The notes under the pieces: generated by a model | What the model was told of the DNA's origin: nothing | Seen by the model: only the letters and a program-made list of their open reading frames with translations | The model's database searches: none | Made by a program: the position numbers and the translations under genes | Shown here: in pieces, positions 1-9,118 of the stretch | Position numbering within the stretch: position 1 is the first letter of the stretch | How the letters are laid out: every line of letters begins with the position of its first letter | Origin: Nocardia speluncae NBRC 108251 | GTDB lineage: Bacteria; Actinomycetota; Actinomycetes; Mycobacteriales; Mycobacteriaceae | DNA length: 64,000 nucleotides | Assembly: GCF_001613245.1 (NCBI RefSeq) | Contig: NZ_BDBZ01000046.1 | Coordinates: 51,858 to 115,857, forward strand | Direction: 5' to 3'

Positions 1-7
1 CCGCCGA

Positions 8-1012
8 TCAGTCCCCGGACCTCGCATCGGACAGGATTTCGGTGAGCGGTAACCGCGGCGTGCTCTCCGGTGGCCGGTCGCGGTGCGGTGGCGCACCTAC
101 CCTGACCAGTATCTGGGGCAGCTGGTGGCTGTCGATCAACTGCCGGACCGCGCGCCTGCTATCCGGTAACTCGGTCAGATGAGTGAGCGGGCAGGTCGCG
201 TAACCCGCCAGGGTGGATTCCAGGAGTACGACCGATAGCGTTTCACCGGATCGAACGTGTTCTGCGGGCGAATCTCCGGCCGTGGAAACAACGAGCACCA
301 CAGCATGGTCGGACGAGTCCTCGCCGGGGTTTCCGGTATCCGGCGAGGCGGTCGGGAATCGGCGGCCGATATCTACCTGCTCGTGTTCTCGTGGCGAAAC
401 CAGCGAGGTTTTCGGTACACCGGTGCCGCCGATCACGTGCCCTGTCCACCAGTGCAGCTCCGCGTGATAGTTCGAATCGTAACGCCGGCGCGCGCCTGTC
501 AACCGGGTGGCGTCGGCCAGCGCGGGGTGGCTTTCCGCCGGCACGATCTCCACAGTGGTGTCTGCGGAATCGATCGCGGATCGCAGTACCGGCTCGAACT
601 CCGGCCAGCCGGGCGGCGGCCCGAACGGTAGGCGGTCGGTGTAACGCCGGTCGATCGCCTCCGCGCGGGCCCGGTCGGCATCGGTCACCATCGGCGAACG
701 CTCGAACGTGATATCCGCCAGGTGGGTCCTGTTGTTGGGGTCGGGGAAACGCGCGACGGACGGACGCCAACCGGCAGCCGCCATAGCGGCCCGCAGGTGG
801 TCCAGGGTGGCACCGCAGCTGATCAGCATCTGGCGGCCGCCCGGATCGGTCGTGGTGAGCATCCGCTCGGGTACCGCGAACAGCCGCAATACCTCGCCGT
901 CGGACTGCCACCGCCACGGCTGGCTGTTGTGCAGTGAAGGAGCCCGTGCCGCGAGGCGGACTGCATCCGCGATTGTGGAACCGCTGGGACCAGCGCTCAT
1001 GTACCCGACCAT
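8..1012 (-). CDS. Acg-family nitroreductase-like protein
   Basis: The 334-residue product has the N-terminal pattern APSLHNSQPWRW (about residues 24-35), typical of the mycobacterial Acg/Rv3131-type nitroreductase-fold proteins that bind FMN. The length (about 330 aa) fits the two-lobed Acg family rather than the shorter classical NfsB enzymes. Known members are induced by hypoxia or NO in M. tuberculosis, and some sequester flavin instead of reducing nitro compounds, so enzymatic activity is not assured. It is divergent from a universal stress gene starting at 1350 and may share that control region. The methionine at residue 5 is an alternative start. The stop lies at the left edge, so the gene is complete. 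Confidence 0.85.
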   Translation of the reverse strand: MVGYMSAGPSGSTIADAVRLAARAPSLHNSQPWRWQSDGEVLRLFAVPERMLTTTDPGGRQMLISCGATLDHLRAAMAAAGWRPSVARFPDPNNRTHLADITFERSPMVTDADRARAEAIDRRYTDRLPFGPPPGWPEFEPVLRSAIDSADTTVEIVPAESHPALADATRLTGARRRYDSNYHAELHWWTGHVIGGTGVPKTSLVSPREHEQVDIGRRFPTASPDTGNPGEDSSDHAVVLVVSTAGDSPAEHVRSGETLSVVLLESTLAGYATCPLTHLTELPDSRRAVRQLIDSHQLPQILVRVGAPPHRDRPPESTPRLPLTEILSDARSGD

Positions 1013-1349
1013 ACCTATCCGGAGGTACAGGGTGTACCACCCACGCGGACCGCTCTCGATCGTGGTGCCGGCGGGAGCCGGCCTCGGGTAGCGGGTCCGG
1101 TCTCGGCGTCACCGGGAATTCATAGGGAGAAGTGCCGAGTTCGCGTGTGTCGACCGATCGGCACGAGCGTTTCGCCTCCTATCCTGAAGATTCATCACGA
1201 TCGAGTGTCGTTCCGGGTCGGTCGGCCGATCGGGTAGCCGGGATGCTCATGCGTACTACCGGTGTGGACTCTCGTTCGTCCCGCCACGGCGTCGGTTCCC
1301 TCCACGGCGGCCTCCGATCGAGGACCGCTGCACGAAAGGCGACAAGGAT
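1013..1349. promoter_or_regulatory. Divergent promoter region between nitroreductase and Usp genes
   Basis: This 337-base gap separates two divergent stress-type genes, so it must hold promoters for both. I looked for the 20-bp DosR palindrome known from mycobacteria. There is only a loose pair of halves, GGACT and GTCCC, near 1267-1283 with the wrong spacing. The Usp gene has a Shine-Dalgarno-like AAGGA just before its ATG. No small gene is convincing here. Confidence 0.5.
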
Positions 1350-2264
1350 ATGGGTCTCCCGGGAAAATACATCGTGGCGGGTGTCGATGGATCGGAGGCC
1401 TCGCTGGGTGCCGCCAGATGGGCCGCCGCGTTCGCCGGCAGACTCGACCTACCGCTACACCTGGTGCATTCGTCGCCGGCTTCGGGTCCGATACCCGATG
1501 TGGCGTTCAGCGCCGATGAACTGGAAGAAGTGCAGCAAGCCTATCGGTCCGATCTGTTGAACTCGGCCGGAACCGCACTTCGAGAATGGGCGCCCGAGGT
1601 CGAGCTGGAATTGATCACCGGCAGGAAAGCTCCCGCAGCGGGGTTGCTCGAAGCCGCAGGGCAGGCGGCGATGATCGTGCTGGGAGCGACAGGCGCCGGT
1701 TCGGTCGAACGCTGGCTGCTGGGGTCGACTGTGCTGCGGGTGGCCGACAAGGCCGTGTGCCCGGTCGCGGTATGGCGCGGTAAGGACACCGGCGTGCCTC
1801 TCGACGACCGCCCGATCGCGGTGGGATCCGACGGAAGCCCGATATCGGAGGCCGCGACCCGGTTGGCTTTCGAATGGGCCCGGTTGCTGTCCGTGCCGGT
1901 GACGGCGGTGCGGACGTGGACCGGCAGCTCGGCGGTCGCGTCCGCCGACCCGAGCACGATACAGAAACGGGGCCGGACCGCGCTGGTGATCGACTGGGAC
2001 GCGATCGCACGCTCCGAAGAAGACGAGCTCTCGAAAATCATTGCCCCGTATCGGGAGCAATTTCCCGATGTTGCCGTCGAACTGAGGTCTAGGCGCGGCT
2101 CGGCGGCGCGGGAACTGCTGTACGCCCTCGACCATGCCCAGATGGCGATTGTGGGCAGTAAAGGCTGGGGACGCGTCCGCGGTGCCCTGCTGGGATCGAC
2201 CGGTCAGAATTTGCTGCATCGCGCCGACCGCCCGATCGTCATCTTTCGCACCGCGGACTCCTGA
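1350..2264 (+). CDS. Tandem-domain universal stress protein
   Basis: The 304-residue cytoplasmic protein has two UspA domains. Each starts with a beta strand followed by VDGSE- or SDGSP-type turns (residues about 8-16 and 154-162). Each ends with the ATP-binding pattern G-x2-G-x9-G-S (residues 112-126 and 269-283), so both halves look able to bind nucleotide. Tandem Usp proteins of about 300 aa are typical of mycobacteria and relatives, where several belong to the dormancy regulon. The ATG at 1350 follows AAGGA with short spacing. The gene converges on the otsB1-like gene with only 75 bases between stop codons. The precise ligand-dependent role is unknown. Confidence 0.92.
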   Translation: MGLPGKYIVAGVDGSEASLGAARWAAAFAGRLDLPLHLVHSSPASGPIPDVAFSADELEEVQQAYRSDLLNSAGTALREWAPEVELELITGRKAPAAGLLEAAGQAAMIVLGATGAGSVERWLLGSTVLRVADKAVCPVAVWRGKDTGVPLDDRPIAVGSDGSPISEAATRLAFEWARLLSVPVTAVRTWTGSSAVASADPSTIQKRGRTALVIDWDAIARSEEDELSKIIAPYREQFPDVAVELRSRRGSAARELLYALDHAQMAIVGSKGWGRVRGALLGSTGQNLLHRADRPIVIFRTADS

Positions 2265-2339
2265 GGTCGGATGTCCGACTGAATATCGATCGCCGAGGCG
2301 GCCGCTCCCGGCCTGTCCCGCGCAATTCTCCGTGGCGCC

Positions 2340-5300
2340 CTACCGCGAAGAGATCGGAAAACGCACAGTACAGCCCGGTGCCAGTTCGGCGCTTCTGTCC
2401 CGGCAAGTGACGGTGACCGGATGAGCAGGCCCAGGACCCGAGTCGACCTCGAGGCGCTGTCCATCGATACGCACCGTCAAATGATGTTCCCGGTACATCA
2501 TCGGAAATGACAGTGTGCCCAGCGACTCGGGCCAGTACGGGCAGAATACGAGGCGGTCGTCACGCATTTCGAGCCCGGTGAAACAGCGTTGCAGAAGGTC
2601 CACGCTGCCCGCCATTGCGGCCAGGTGGATTCCTTCGGCCGTGGTGCCACCCTGTACATCGGCTATATCCGATACCAGCACGGATTCGAAATATTCCACG
2701 GCACGATCGCGATGTGCACGTGCCAGCACCCAGGCGTGCACGAGCGCACTCAGGGTGGAGCCGTGTGATGTGCGAGCCAGGTAATAGTCGATCGTGCGGG
2801 GAATCATCTCGGGCGGTAATTCGTAGCCCAGGCCGGTGAACAGGGCGCGTAGTTCGTCGGCGGAGAACAGATAGAACAGCATCAGGACATCGGCTTGTTT
2901 TCCGGCGCGGTAGCGGTTGATATCGTCGTCTTCGGCTTCCAGGATCCGGTCGAGCCGCTGGATATTCCCATACTGTTGCCGATAGTGATCCCAGTCCAGT
3001 TCCCGCAGCTGCTCGTAGCCGTCGAATTGACTGATGACCCCGTCGTGCAAAGGCACATACATTCGGTGCGCGATATCCTGCCAGCGTTGCAATTCCGGCG
3101 CCGCCAGCTTCAGTGTATCCAGGAGCTCGGCCCGGTCGGGCGGCGCGAGGACGTCGAGTGCGTCGAGTGCGCGCAGAATCGTCCAGACGGCGAGGATATT
3201 GGTATAAGCGTTGTTGTCTATCCCTGCGCGTGTTTTGCCCGGGTAACCGGAATGGAACTCGTCGGGACCGATTACTCCCCGCAAGGTGTAGCGGCCGCGT
3301 TCGGAATCGAATTCGGCCTTGCTCGACCAGAATCGCGCGATCTCGGCGAGCATCTCCGCCCCGTATCCGGCGAGGAACTCGGAATCGCCGGTGGCCTGGT
3401 AGTACTGCCAGACCGTATAGGCGACGGCGCTACCGATATGGTGCGCGCGGTGGCTGAGATCCGGATTCCACCTGCCCGACAAAGGGTTCAAATGTAACCG
3501 CTGGCTTTCCTCCCGGCCATCGCTGCCGGATTGCCACGGATACATCGCACCCGTCCGGCCGGCCTGTGCCGCTGCGCGCCGCGCCTCGGGCAGCCGGCGG
3601 TACCGGTACATCAAGAGGGCGCGGGTCAGCGACGGAAGGCGCGGGGTCAGCACCGGGAGGACGAACAATTCGTCCCAGAAGATATGCCCTCGGTACGCTT
3701 CGCCGTGCAGGCCGCGGGCAGGAACGCCGACGTCGAGGTCGACGGTGTTCAGTGAGACCGTCTGGACGAGGTGCAGCAGGTGCAGCCGCAGGACCGCCAC
3801 CGCCGGTGCCGCACCGTCGAGGTCGATGTGCAGGCGCGCCCACATATGATCCCATGCCGCGGCATGACCCTCGAATAGTGCCGCATAGTCGGCGAACTCT
3901 GTCAACCGGCGCACCGCATTGCCGCCGGAGTCGCCCGTCGCGGGGTCCCGCCCGGTGACCAGAGCCACCGTCTTGTCGACCGATATCGGCACCCGCGGGG
4001 TCATAGCGAGGGTGAACTGGTGGCCGAACGAGCCGTTGCCGCGCACGTATAGCCGCTCGACGTCCAACGGTTCGCCGTCTCGGTGCACTGTGCTGCGGAC
4101 AGCTATCGCCAGCGGCAGCCCCGAGGTGTTGGTGTGTGTCTCGATCAGCACCGAGCCGTCGGGTAGTTCCCGGTCGCGCCCCGGCGTCAGATGTGTGTCG
4201 GACAACCTGTTGTAACGTTCGACGAGGGCGTTTCTCGTCGTCGTATCCACGGTGGCCAGGATGGTCAGCGGACCGGCCCAGTTCTCGGCGGTGATCGTCG
4301 TCCGCAGGGCACCCAGGTGCGGCCGGTGCAGAGCGGCGAACCGGCGCTGGGTGACCGCGGTGATACGCCCGGCGCTGTCGCGTATGCGGAACGTACGTAC
4401 CAGTTCGGCTCGCCGCAGGTCGAGTTGCTGCCGGTAATCGAGTATGTCGGCCCCTTCGAGGCCGAACCATTCCCCGCCGGGGAGCCGGAAGGTCAAGGGG
4501 AGCCAATTCGGCACATTGACCAGGCTTTCGTTATCGATTGTGCGGTCGGCGATCCGGTCGTGGAGCCGGTTGTACAGGCCGGCGATATAGGTGCCCGGAT
4601 AGTGTGTCTGCGACGCCGCCGATTCCGGTGCCGCGCCCCGGGTGGCGAAATACCCGTTGCCGACCGTGCACAACGCTTCGCGCAGTTTCTCCTGCGCCGG
4701 CTCGTACCCGTCGTAGGTCAGCGCCCACGATTCCGGGATCCCTGCGTTGCCGGCGGCCAGCAGCCCGGCGAGCTTGTGCAGGAAATCCCGGACGCGTGCG
4801 GGACCGGCCAGCGACAGATCCGCAGCGGTTTCCCGGGAGACGTCTTCTGCACTGCGCACCACGATCGCGGTTCCCGGCGCCGGCATCGCATCGAACGCAT
4901 CTTCATCGGTGAGGTCGTCGCCGAGATAGAGCGTGAAAGCGGTGCCCGGTGGCCGGTCGGTGATCCAATGCAGTGCGTCGCCCTTGTTCCAGTCGATATC
5001 GGGCCGTAACTCGACTACTTTGCGGCCGTGGGTCGTGCGCAGCCGGTTCCGGCCGGCGCTGGCATACACGGCTGCCGTAATCCGTCCGATATCGCCGGCG
5101 TCGGCGTTGCGATAGTGGGTGGCGACCGTGAACCGTTTGTGCTCCACCAGCGCACCCGGGATGTCACGCAGCTCGAGCCGCAGCTCCTCCACCGCGGTGG
5201 CCAGTGCCTGCTCGGTCCCCGGCGGTACGGCGGCGGTATGGACCGTGCCGTCCGGCGCCGCCAACTCCAATCCGTGGCTGCCCGCGTACCATATTCCGCT

Positions 5301-6404
5301 CCGGCCGACCCGCTCGCGTAGGTCGTCGAGATCGCGTCCACTGATCACGGCGACCGTGCATTGCGCGGCCAGTTCGTCGAGCACGGCGTCCAGCCCCGGT
5401 GCGAGCCGGGCCGCAGCGGGATCTGCGACGATATCGGCGAGGGTGCCGTCGAAATCGAGCAGTACAGCGGGGGAGCGGCCGCAGATCAGGTCGGTGATCC
5501 GGGGCCAGAAGGCGAGCGCATCCGGCGCATCCGCCACACGCCGGAACCGGCCGCGCACAGGTACCCGCGCCAGATCCTCGATCACGATATCGGCGCCGCA
5601 TGCGCGCAACCGGTCGGCGTGCCCGGCCCGGTCGACCCCGATGACGAAGGCGAATCCACCGCGTCGCGCCGCAGTCACACCGGCCTCCGCGTCCTCGGCG
5701 ACCACCGTCCGGTCCGGTGCACTGCCCAGCCTTCGCGCGGTTTCCAGCAGGGTTGCGGGGTCGGGTTTTCCCGCGAGTCCCAACTCGCCGGCATCGAGGC
5801 CGTCCACCTGTGCGTCGAAAAGGCCGGTGAGGCCCGCGGCCTGCAGAACGTAGTGGAGGTTGCGGCTGGCGGAGAAGATACCGGTCGAGAGCCCGATGGC
5901 CCGTAGCCGGTGGATCAGCGCGACGGTCGTCTCGAAGACTTGTACGCCGTCCCGTTCCAAGCGTTCGCGAAACAGGTCGTCTTTGTGATTGCCCAGCCCG
6001 CACACCGTATCGGTATTTGCCGGATCCGCTGCGGTCCCCCAGGGAAGACGGATACCGCGGGACACAAGGAAATCTTCGACGCCGCGGTAGCGGGGTTTAC
6101 CGTCGACATAACGCAGATAGTCGTCCGGCGTGAACGGTGCACGGTCCTGCCCCGGCGCTGCCGGCCGGCCGGCCAGGTAGGCGTCGAACAACTCCGTCCA
6201 CGCCGCCGCGTGCACGGCGGCGGTATCGGTCACCACACCGTCGAGGTCGAAGATGACCGCCTCGTGGTGTCGCGAATCGATTCCTCGTGCGGGATTCGGG
6301 TCGAGGTCCGAATTCGCAGTGGATGGCTGCCGGGATGGGCCGGAGACCTCCGATCCATCGCGGGGCGCGGGCCCCGTCGGGCCGGCCCCGGAGTCAGACT
6401 CCAT
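2340..6404 (-). CDS. otsB1: OtsB1-type fusion: HAD sugar phosphatase/mutase + trehalose-6-phosphatase + GH65 phosphorylase
   Basis: The 1354-residue product carries three catalytic modules. Residues about 45-290 are a beta-phosphoglucomutase-like HAD domain with FDLDGVVTDT (Asp53, Asp55). Residues about 310-545 are a trehalose-6-phosphate phosphatase-type HAD with LLDFDGTL (Asp317, Asp319). Residues about 560-1345 are a glycoside hydrolase family 65 domain with GVIGPDEF, in which Glu1049 is the expected general acid. This order and length match M. tuberculosis OtsB1 (about 1327 aa). Known family chemistry suggests dephosphorylation of trehalose-6-P, phosphorolysis of trehalose or a related disaccharide, and conversion of the released beta-glucose-1-P to glucose-6-P in one polypeptide; whether all three are active is inference. 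The start overlaps the upstream Usp gene by 11 bases, so translation is probably coupled. Confidence 0.92.
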   Translation of the reverse strand: MESDSGAGPTGPAPRDGSEVSGPSRQPSTANSDLDPNPARGIDSRHHEAVIFDLDGVVTDTAAVHAAAWTELFDAYLAGRPAAPGQDRAPFTPDDYLRYVDGKPRYRGVEDFLVSRGIRLPWGTAADPANTDTVCGLGNHKDDLFRERLERDGVQVFETTVALIHRLRAIGLSTGIFSASRNLHYVLQAAGLTGLFDAQVDGLDAGELGLAGKPDPATLLETARRLGSAPDRTVVAEDAEAGVTAARRGGFAFVIGVDRAGHADRLRACGADIVIEDLARVPVRGRFRRVADAPDALAFWPRITDLICGRSPAVLLDFDGTLADIVADPAAARLAPGLDAVLDELAAQCTVAVISGRDLDDLRERVGRSGIWYAGSHGLELAAPDGTVHTAAVPPGTEQALATAVEELRLELRDIPGALVEHKRFTVATHYRNADAGDIGRITAAVYASAGRNRLRTTHGRKVVELRPDIDWNKGDALHWITDRPPGTAFTLYLGDDLTDEDAFDAMPAPGTAIVVRSAEDVSRETAADLSLAGPARVRDFLHKLAGLLAAGNAGIPESWALTYDGYEPAQEKLREALCTVGNGYFATRGAAPESAASQTHYPGTYIAGLYNRLHDRIADRTIDNESLVNVPNWLPLTFRLPGGEWFGLEGADILDYRQQLDLRRAELVRTFRIRDSAGRITAVTQRRFAALHRPHLGALRTTITAENWAGPLTILATVDTTTRNALVERYNRLSDTHLTPGRDRELPDGSVLIETHTNTSGLPLAIAVRSTVHRDGEPLDVERLYVRGNGSFGHQFTLAMTPRVPISVDKTVALVTGRDPATGDSGGNAVRRLTEFADYAALFEGHAAAWDHMWARLHIDLDGAAPAVAVLRLHLLHLVQTVSLNTVDLDVGVPARGLHGEAYRGHIFWDELFVLPVLTPRLPSLTRALLMYRYRRLPEARRAAAQAGRTGAMYPWQSGSDGREESQRLHLNPLSGRWNPDLSHRAHHIGSAVAYTVWQYYQATGDSEFLAGYGAEMLAEIARFWSSKAEFDSERGRYTLRGVIGPDEFHSGYPGKTRAGIDNNAYTNILAVWTILRALDALDVLAPPDRAELLDTLKLAAPELQRWQDIAHRMYVPLHDGVISQFDGYEQLRELDWDHYRQQYGNIQRLDRILEAEDDDINRYRAGKQADVLMLFYLFSADELRALFTGLGYELPPEMIPRTIDYYLARTSHGSTLSALVHAWVLARAHRDRAVEYFESVLVSDIADVQGGTTAEGIHLAAMAGSVDLLQRCFTGLEMRDDRLVFCPYWPESLGTLSFPMMYREHHLTVRIDGQRLEVDSGPGPAHPVTVTCRDRSAELAPGCTVRFPISSR

Positions 6405-7275
6405 GAGCTACGAGAACAGGGCAGTGCGCACGCTGGACGAGGATATTGCTCGTGGAACCCAGGAGTAGCCCGCGGAATCCGCCGCGACCGCGGCTTCCGA
6501 CAACCACCAACTGCGCGGACTCCGACCAGTGGAGCAGGTGGAGATCGGGGCCTGCGAGATACTTTCTCCGGGTCACTTCGACCTCGGGATACCTCGGCGC
6601 CCACTCGGCGAGCCATTCGGTCATCCGGGTATCCATCGCGGCGGCGATCGCGGGGTCGTCGACCGTCTCCGGCATGCCCGCGAACCAGTGCGTCCGGAGA
6701 TCGTGCCAGGTGTGTACCGCGACCAGCGGTACCCGCCGAAGTGCGGCTTCGGCGAAGGCGGCGCCCACCGCTGCGTTGCTCACGGCCGTTCCGTCGATTC
6801 CGACGACCACCGGCCGTTCGCGGCGCCCGTCGGCTCCGGCGCCGCGGACCACCACGATTTTCCCGTGACCGCTACTCGTGACGGCAAGCATGGTCGACCC
6901 GAGGTGGGCGAGGGCCGATCCTTCTCCGGTCCAGCCGATCACGGTCATTTCCGCGGTGGCCGATTCGTCGATGAGCAGTCGCGCCGGTGGCGTGCCGGAC
7001 AGTTCTGTTTCCACGGTCAGTGCCGCAGCGATGTGCAGCGCTGCCGCGCGGGCGCTGTCGAGGCAATCCTGCCCATACCGGGCGAGGGCTTCGCTGACCG
7101 GCGACGGCAAACCGGGGCCGGCGGCAGTGCCGTCACCGTGCACGATGCGCAACATGCGCTGCCGGAGTGCGGCTTCGCGGCTCGCCCAGTGCACGGCCGC
7201 CGTGGCGGCCTCGGATCCGTCGACTCCGACGACGACAGGAGCGCCGGGCTCCGGAGATGATGCCGAACTGTCCAT
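6394..7275 (-). CDS. Tandem-domain universal stress protein coupled to otsB1-like gene
   Basis: This 293-residue protein has two UspA domains. The second carries the exact ATP-binding pattern G-x2-G-x9-G-S in GSRGRGGFRGLLLGS; the first has GWTGEGSALAHLGS, one residue shorter between the glycines. An upstream in-frame start at 7392 exists, but the ATG at 7275 (MDSSASSPEPG) is preserved directly before the VVVGVDGSE strand and has AAGGAA about 9 bases upstream, so I use it. The stop lies 11 bases inside the downstream otsB1-like gene. A Usp gene next to otsB1 is also seen in M. tuberculosis (Rv2005c-Rv2006), supporting a conserved stress operon. Confidence 0.92.
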   Translation of the reverse strand: MDSSASSPEPGAPVVVGVDGSEAATAAVHWASREAALRQRMLRIVHGDGTAAGPGLPSPVSEALARYGQDCLDSARAAALHIAAALTVETELSGTPPARLLIDESATAEMTVIGWTGEGSALAHLGSTMLAVTSSGHGKIVVVRGAGADGRRERPVVVGIDGTAVSNAAVGAAFAEAALRRVPLVAVHTWHDLRTHWFAGMPETVDDPAIAAAMDTRMTEWLAEWAPRYPEVEVTRRKYLAGPDLHLLHWSESAQLVVVGSRGRGGFRGLLLGSTSNILVQRAHCPVLVAHGV

Positions 7276-7867
7276 CGGCGCGGTTCCTTCGGCTCGGGTA
7301 TCCGCGTACTTCGTGATCGAACTATCGAGGCCGGAGCGGCGACCGAGATCGGCTGTCGTCCGGTACCGGCGAAACCACCTACAGTTGATCACAGATCTGC
7401 GCAGAGTCGGTCACCTCGGTAGCGGGTGTCGCGCGCTTGGTTCGCCGAGGTGGCGGGCGCTGACATACCCCCTGGGGTTCGGTGGGTGCGTAGAGCCCGA
7501 ATCGTCATGGCCCGGCGGGTGATCGACGCGATCGCCGGTATGCCGGCCCGTGCCGGTGTATCGGCGTGGTGGCCGGCGAACAAGGTTCGATGTAACCAGT
7601 AATTCTTGTTGCATCGAGATTGTTTCCGCGCGCAGTTTGTCCAAGCCCGGACGCCCCGGACATCACTCGCCTCTCTGTGTGTCGAGGGTGAAGTGTGATG
7701 GTGTCAACGTAATTCGATGACTTTTTCGAGGGGGCCCGTCAAGTCGGCCGGACTGTGGGATCTGGACAGGTGTCTGGTACAGCTGGTAAGTTACTCGATA
7801 TTCCACGGAGGTGGAGGGCCAGGCTTTACCGTTTCGGCGGTGATCGGACTCAATGAGGAGTGGCGGC
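7276..7867. other. Long non-coding gap, promoter side of the DUF2236 gene
   Basis: These 592 bases carry no convincing gene. A minus-strand reading beginning near 7644 (LDKLRAETISMQQELLVT) is open for 77 codons but becomes proline/arginine-rich and has no family resemblance. The part from about 7590 to 7630 is noticeably AT-richer than its surroundings, as expected for a promoter. The gene at 7868 has GAGGAG upstream. Confidence 0.4.
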
Positions 7868-9118
7868 ATGGACGGACTCAGTAGGCGAAACGCGTTGAAG
7901 GCCGGCGGGGTGGCGGGGGCTGCCGGGGCGTTCGCGATGGTGGCGGCGACGTCTACGGGGCGGGCGCAGCCGTGGACATGGTCACCGCAGGGCTCGGTCG
8001 CCGGATCCGGATCCGGTGCCGACCCGATGACGGTGTGGGACCCCGAGGCCGACGAGCTGGTCGGCGGGCTGATCGACCGGGGCGAGGTGCCCCGGATCAA
8101 CGACGCGTTGCGGACGTGGACCAGGAACGGTCAGCCGCTGCCCGCCGGTTTGCCGCCGGAGTTGCGGGATTTCATGGAGTACGCCCGGAAACTCCCGCAG
8201 TGGACCGATCCGGCCAAATTGGATACGGCCATCCAGTTCAACAAGAAGCGCGGACTGTATCTCGGTGTGCTGTACGGGTTTGCCAGCGGCATGATGAGCA
8301 CGGTCATTCCCAAGGAAGCCCGCTCGGTCTACTACTCCAAAGGCGGCCACGACCTCGAGGACCGTATCTCCAAAACCGCCAAACTCGGCTACGACATCGG
8401 TAGTAACAATGCCTACGCTCCCGACGGCGAGATGATCGTCACCTGCGTCAAGACCCGGCTGGTGCACGCGGCGGTGCGGCACCTCCTGCCGCAGTCACCG
8501 CACTGGGTGCACTCGGCCGCGGAAGATATTCCGATCAGCCAGAACGACATCATGGTCACCTGGCACAGCCTCCCCACGACTGTTATGAAGCACCTGACCT
8601 CCTGGAAAGTGCCGATCCCCGTACACGAATCGGAGGCCTTCCTGCACTCGTGGCAGGTCGCGGGCCATATGCTCGGCGTCCGCGACGAGTACATCCCGAA
8701 ATCGTGGCCGGAAGCCAACTCCCAGGCGGCGCAGGTCCTCGACCCCATCCTGGCGCCCACCCCGGAAGGGATCAAGCTGGCCGACCGGTTGCTCGGCCTC
8801 GGCGCCAATATCGACCTCACGATCCTCAGCAAGCCCGTTCTCGGCGCGTTCACCCGCTTCCTGCTCGGCGATCACATTGCCGACGGCCTGCACATCCCGC
8901 GGGAACCGGTCTGGGATCCGCTGCTCCGATTCAGCTGGGGCCCCTTCATCGCGGTACGCGAGGGCATCCTCACCGCCGTTCCGCCGGCGGCCGACCCCTA
9001 CTGGTTGCTCGACGAATTCCTCCGTAAAGCTGCGCTGATGTATCTGTCCGAATTGCAGATGCCGATCAGTATCGAAATCCCCACCATGAACCGCGATATG
9101 AGTGTGCCACCGCGCTGA
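7868..9118 (+). CDS. Tat-exported DUF2236 / latex-clearing-protein-like oxygenase
   Basis: The 416-residue product begins MDGLSRRNALKAGG, a twin-arginine signal with a hydrophobic alanine/glycine stretch to about residue 30, so it is probably exported folded with its cofactor. The rest fits the DUF2236/MpaB family, and the size plus Tat signal resemble Lcp, the b-type haem rubber oxygenase. The block VKTRLVHAAVRHLL (residues 194-207) carries a Lys-Thr pair, and further histidines follow in the MVTWHSL segment (His233); Lcp uses a conserved Lys/Thr region and an axial histidine, but I cannot align the axial ligand with certainty. The ATG at 7868 is chosen over 7853 because GAGGAG lies 8 bases before it. 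The next gene, a truncated haemoglobin, overlaps the end. Substrate is unknown; polyisoprene is only one possibility. Confidence 0.85.
   Translation: MDGLSRRNALKAGGVAGAAGAFAMVAATSTGRAQPWTWSPQGSVAGSGSGADPMTVWDPEADELVGGLIDRGEVPRINDALRTWTRNGQPLPAGLPPELRDFMEYARKLPQWTDPAKLDTAIQFNKKRGLYLGVLYGFASGMMSTVIPKEARSVYYSKGGHDLEDRISKTAKLGYDIGSNNAYAPDGEMIVTCVKTRLVHAAVRHLLPQSPHWVHSAAEDIPISQNDIMVTWHSLPTTVMKHLTSWKVPIPVHESEAFLHSWQVAGHMLGVRDEYIPKSWPEANSQAAQVLDPILAPTPEGIKLADRLLGLGANIDLTILSKPVLGAFTRFLLGDHIADGLHIPREPVWDPLLRFSWGPFIAVREGILTAVPPAADPYWLLDEFLRKAALMYLSELQMPISIEIPTMNRDMSVPPR

Noticed and set aside
1260..1285. Half-matches GGACT and GTCCC to the DosR consensus
   Set aside because: Spacing and flanks do not fit the 20-bp palindrome.
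2265..2339. GTCGGA-TG-TCCGAC mini-hairpin between Usp and otsB1-like genes
   Set aside because: A two-base loop is too tight for a convincing terminator.
2895..5009. Long plus-strand open frames opposite the otsB1-like gene
   Set aside because: They have arginine/proline-rich or valine-rich antisense composition and no domains; the minus-strand product has three recognisable domains.
7411..7644. Minus-strand reading LDKLRAETISMQQELLVT in the gap before the DUF2236 gene
   Set aside because: Only the first part looks protein-like, there is no ribosome site and the rest is low-complexity.
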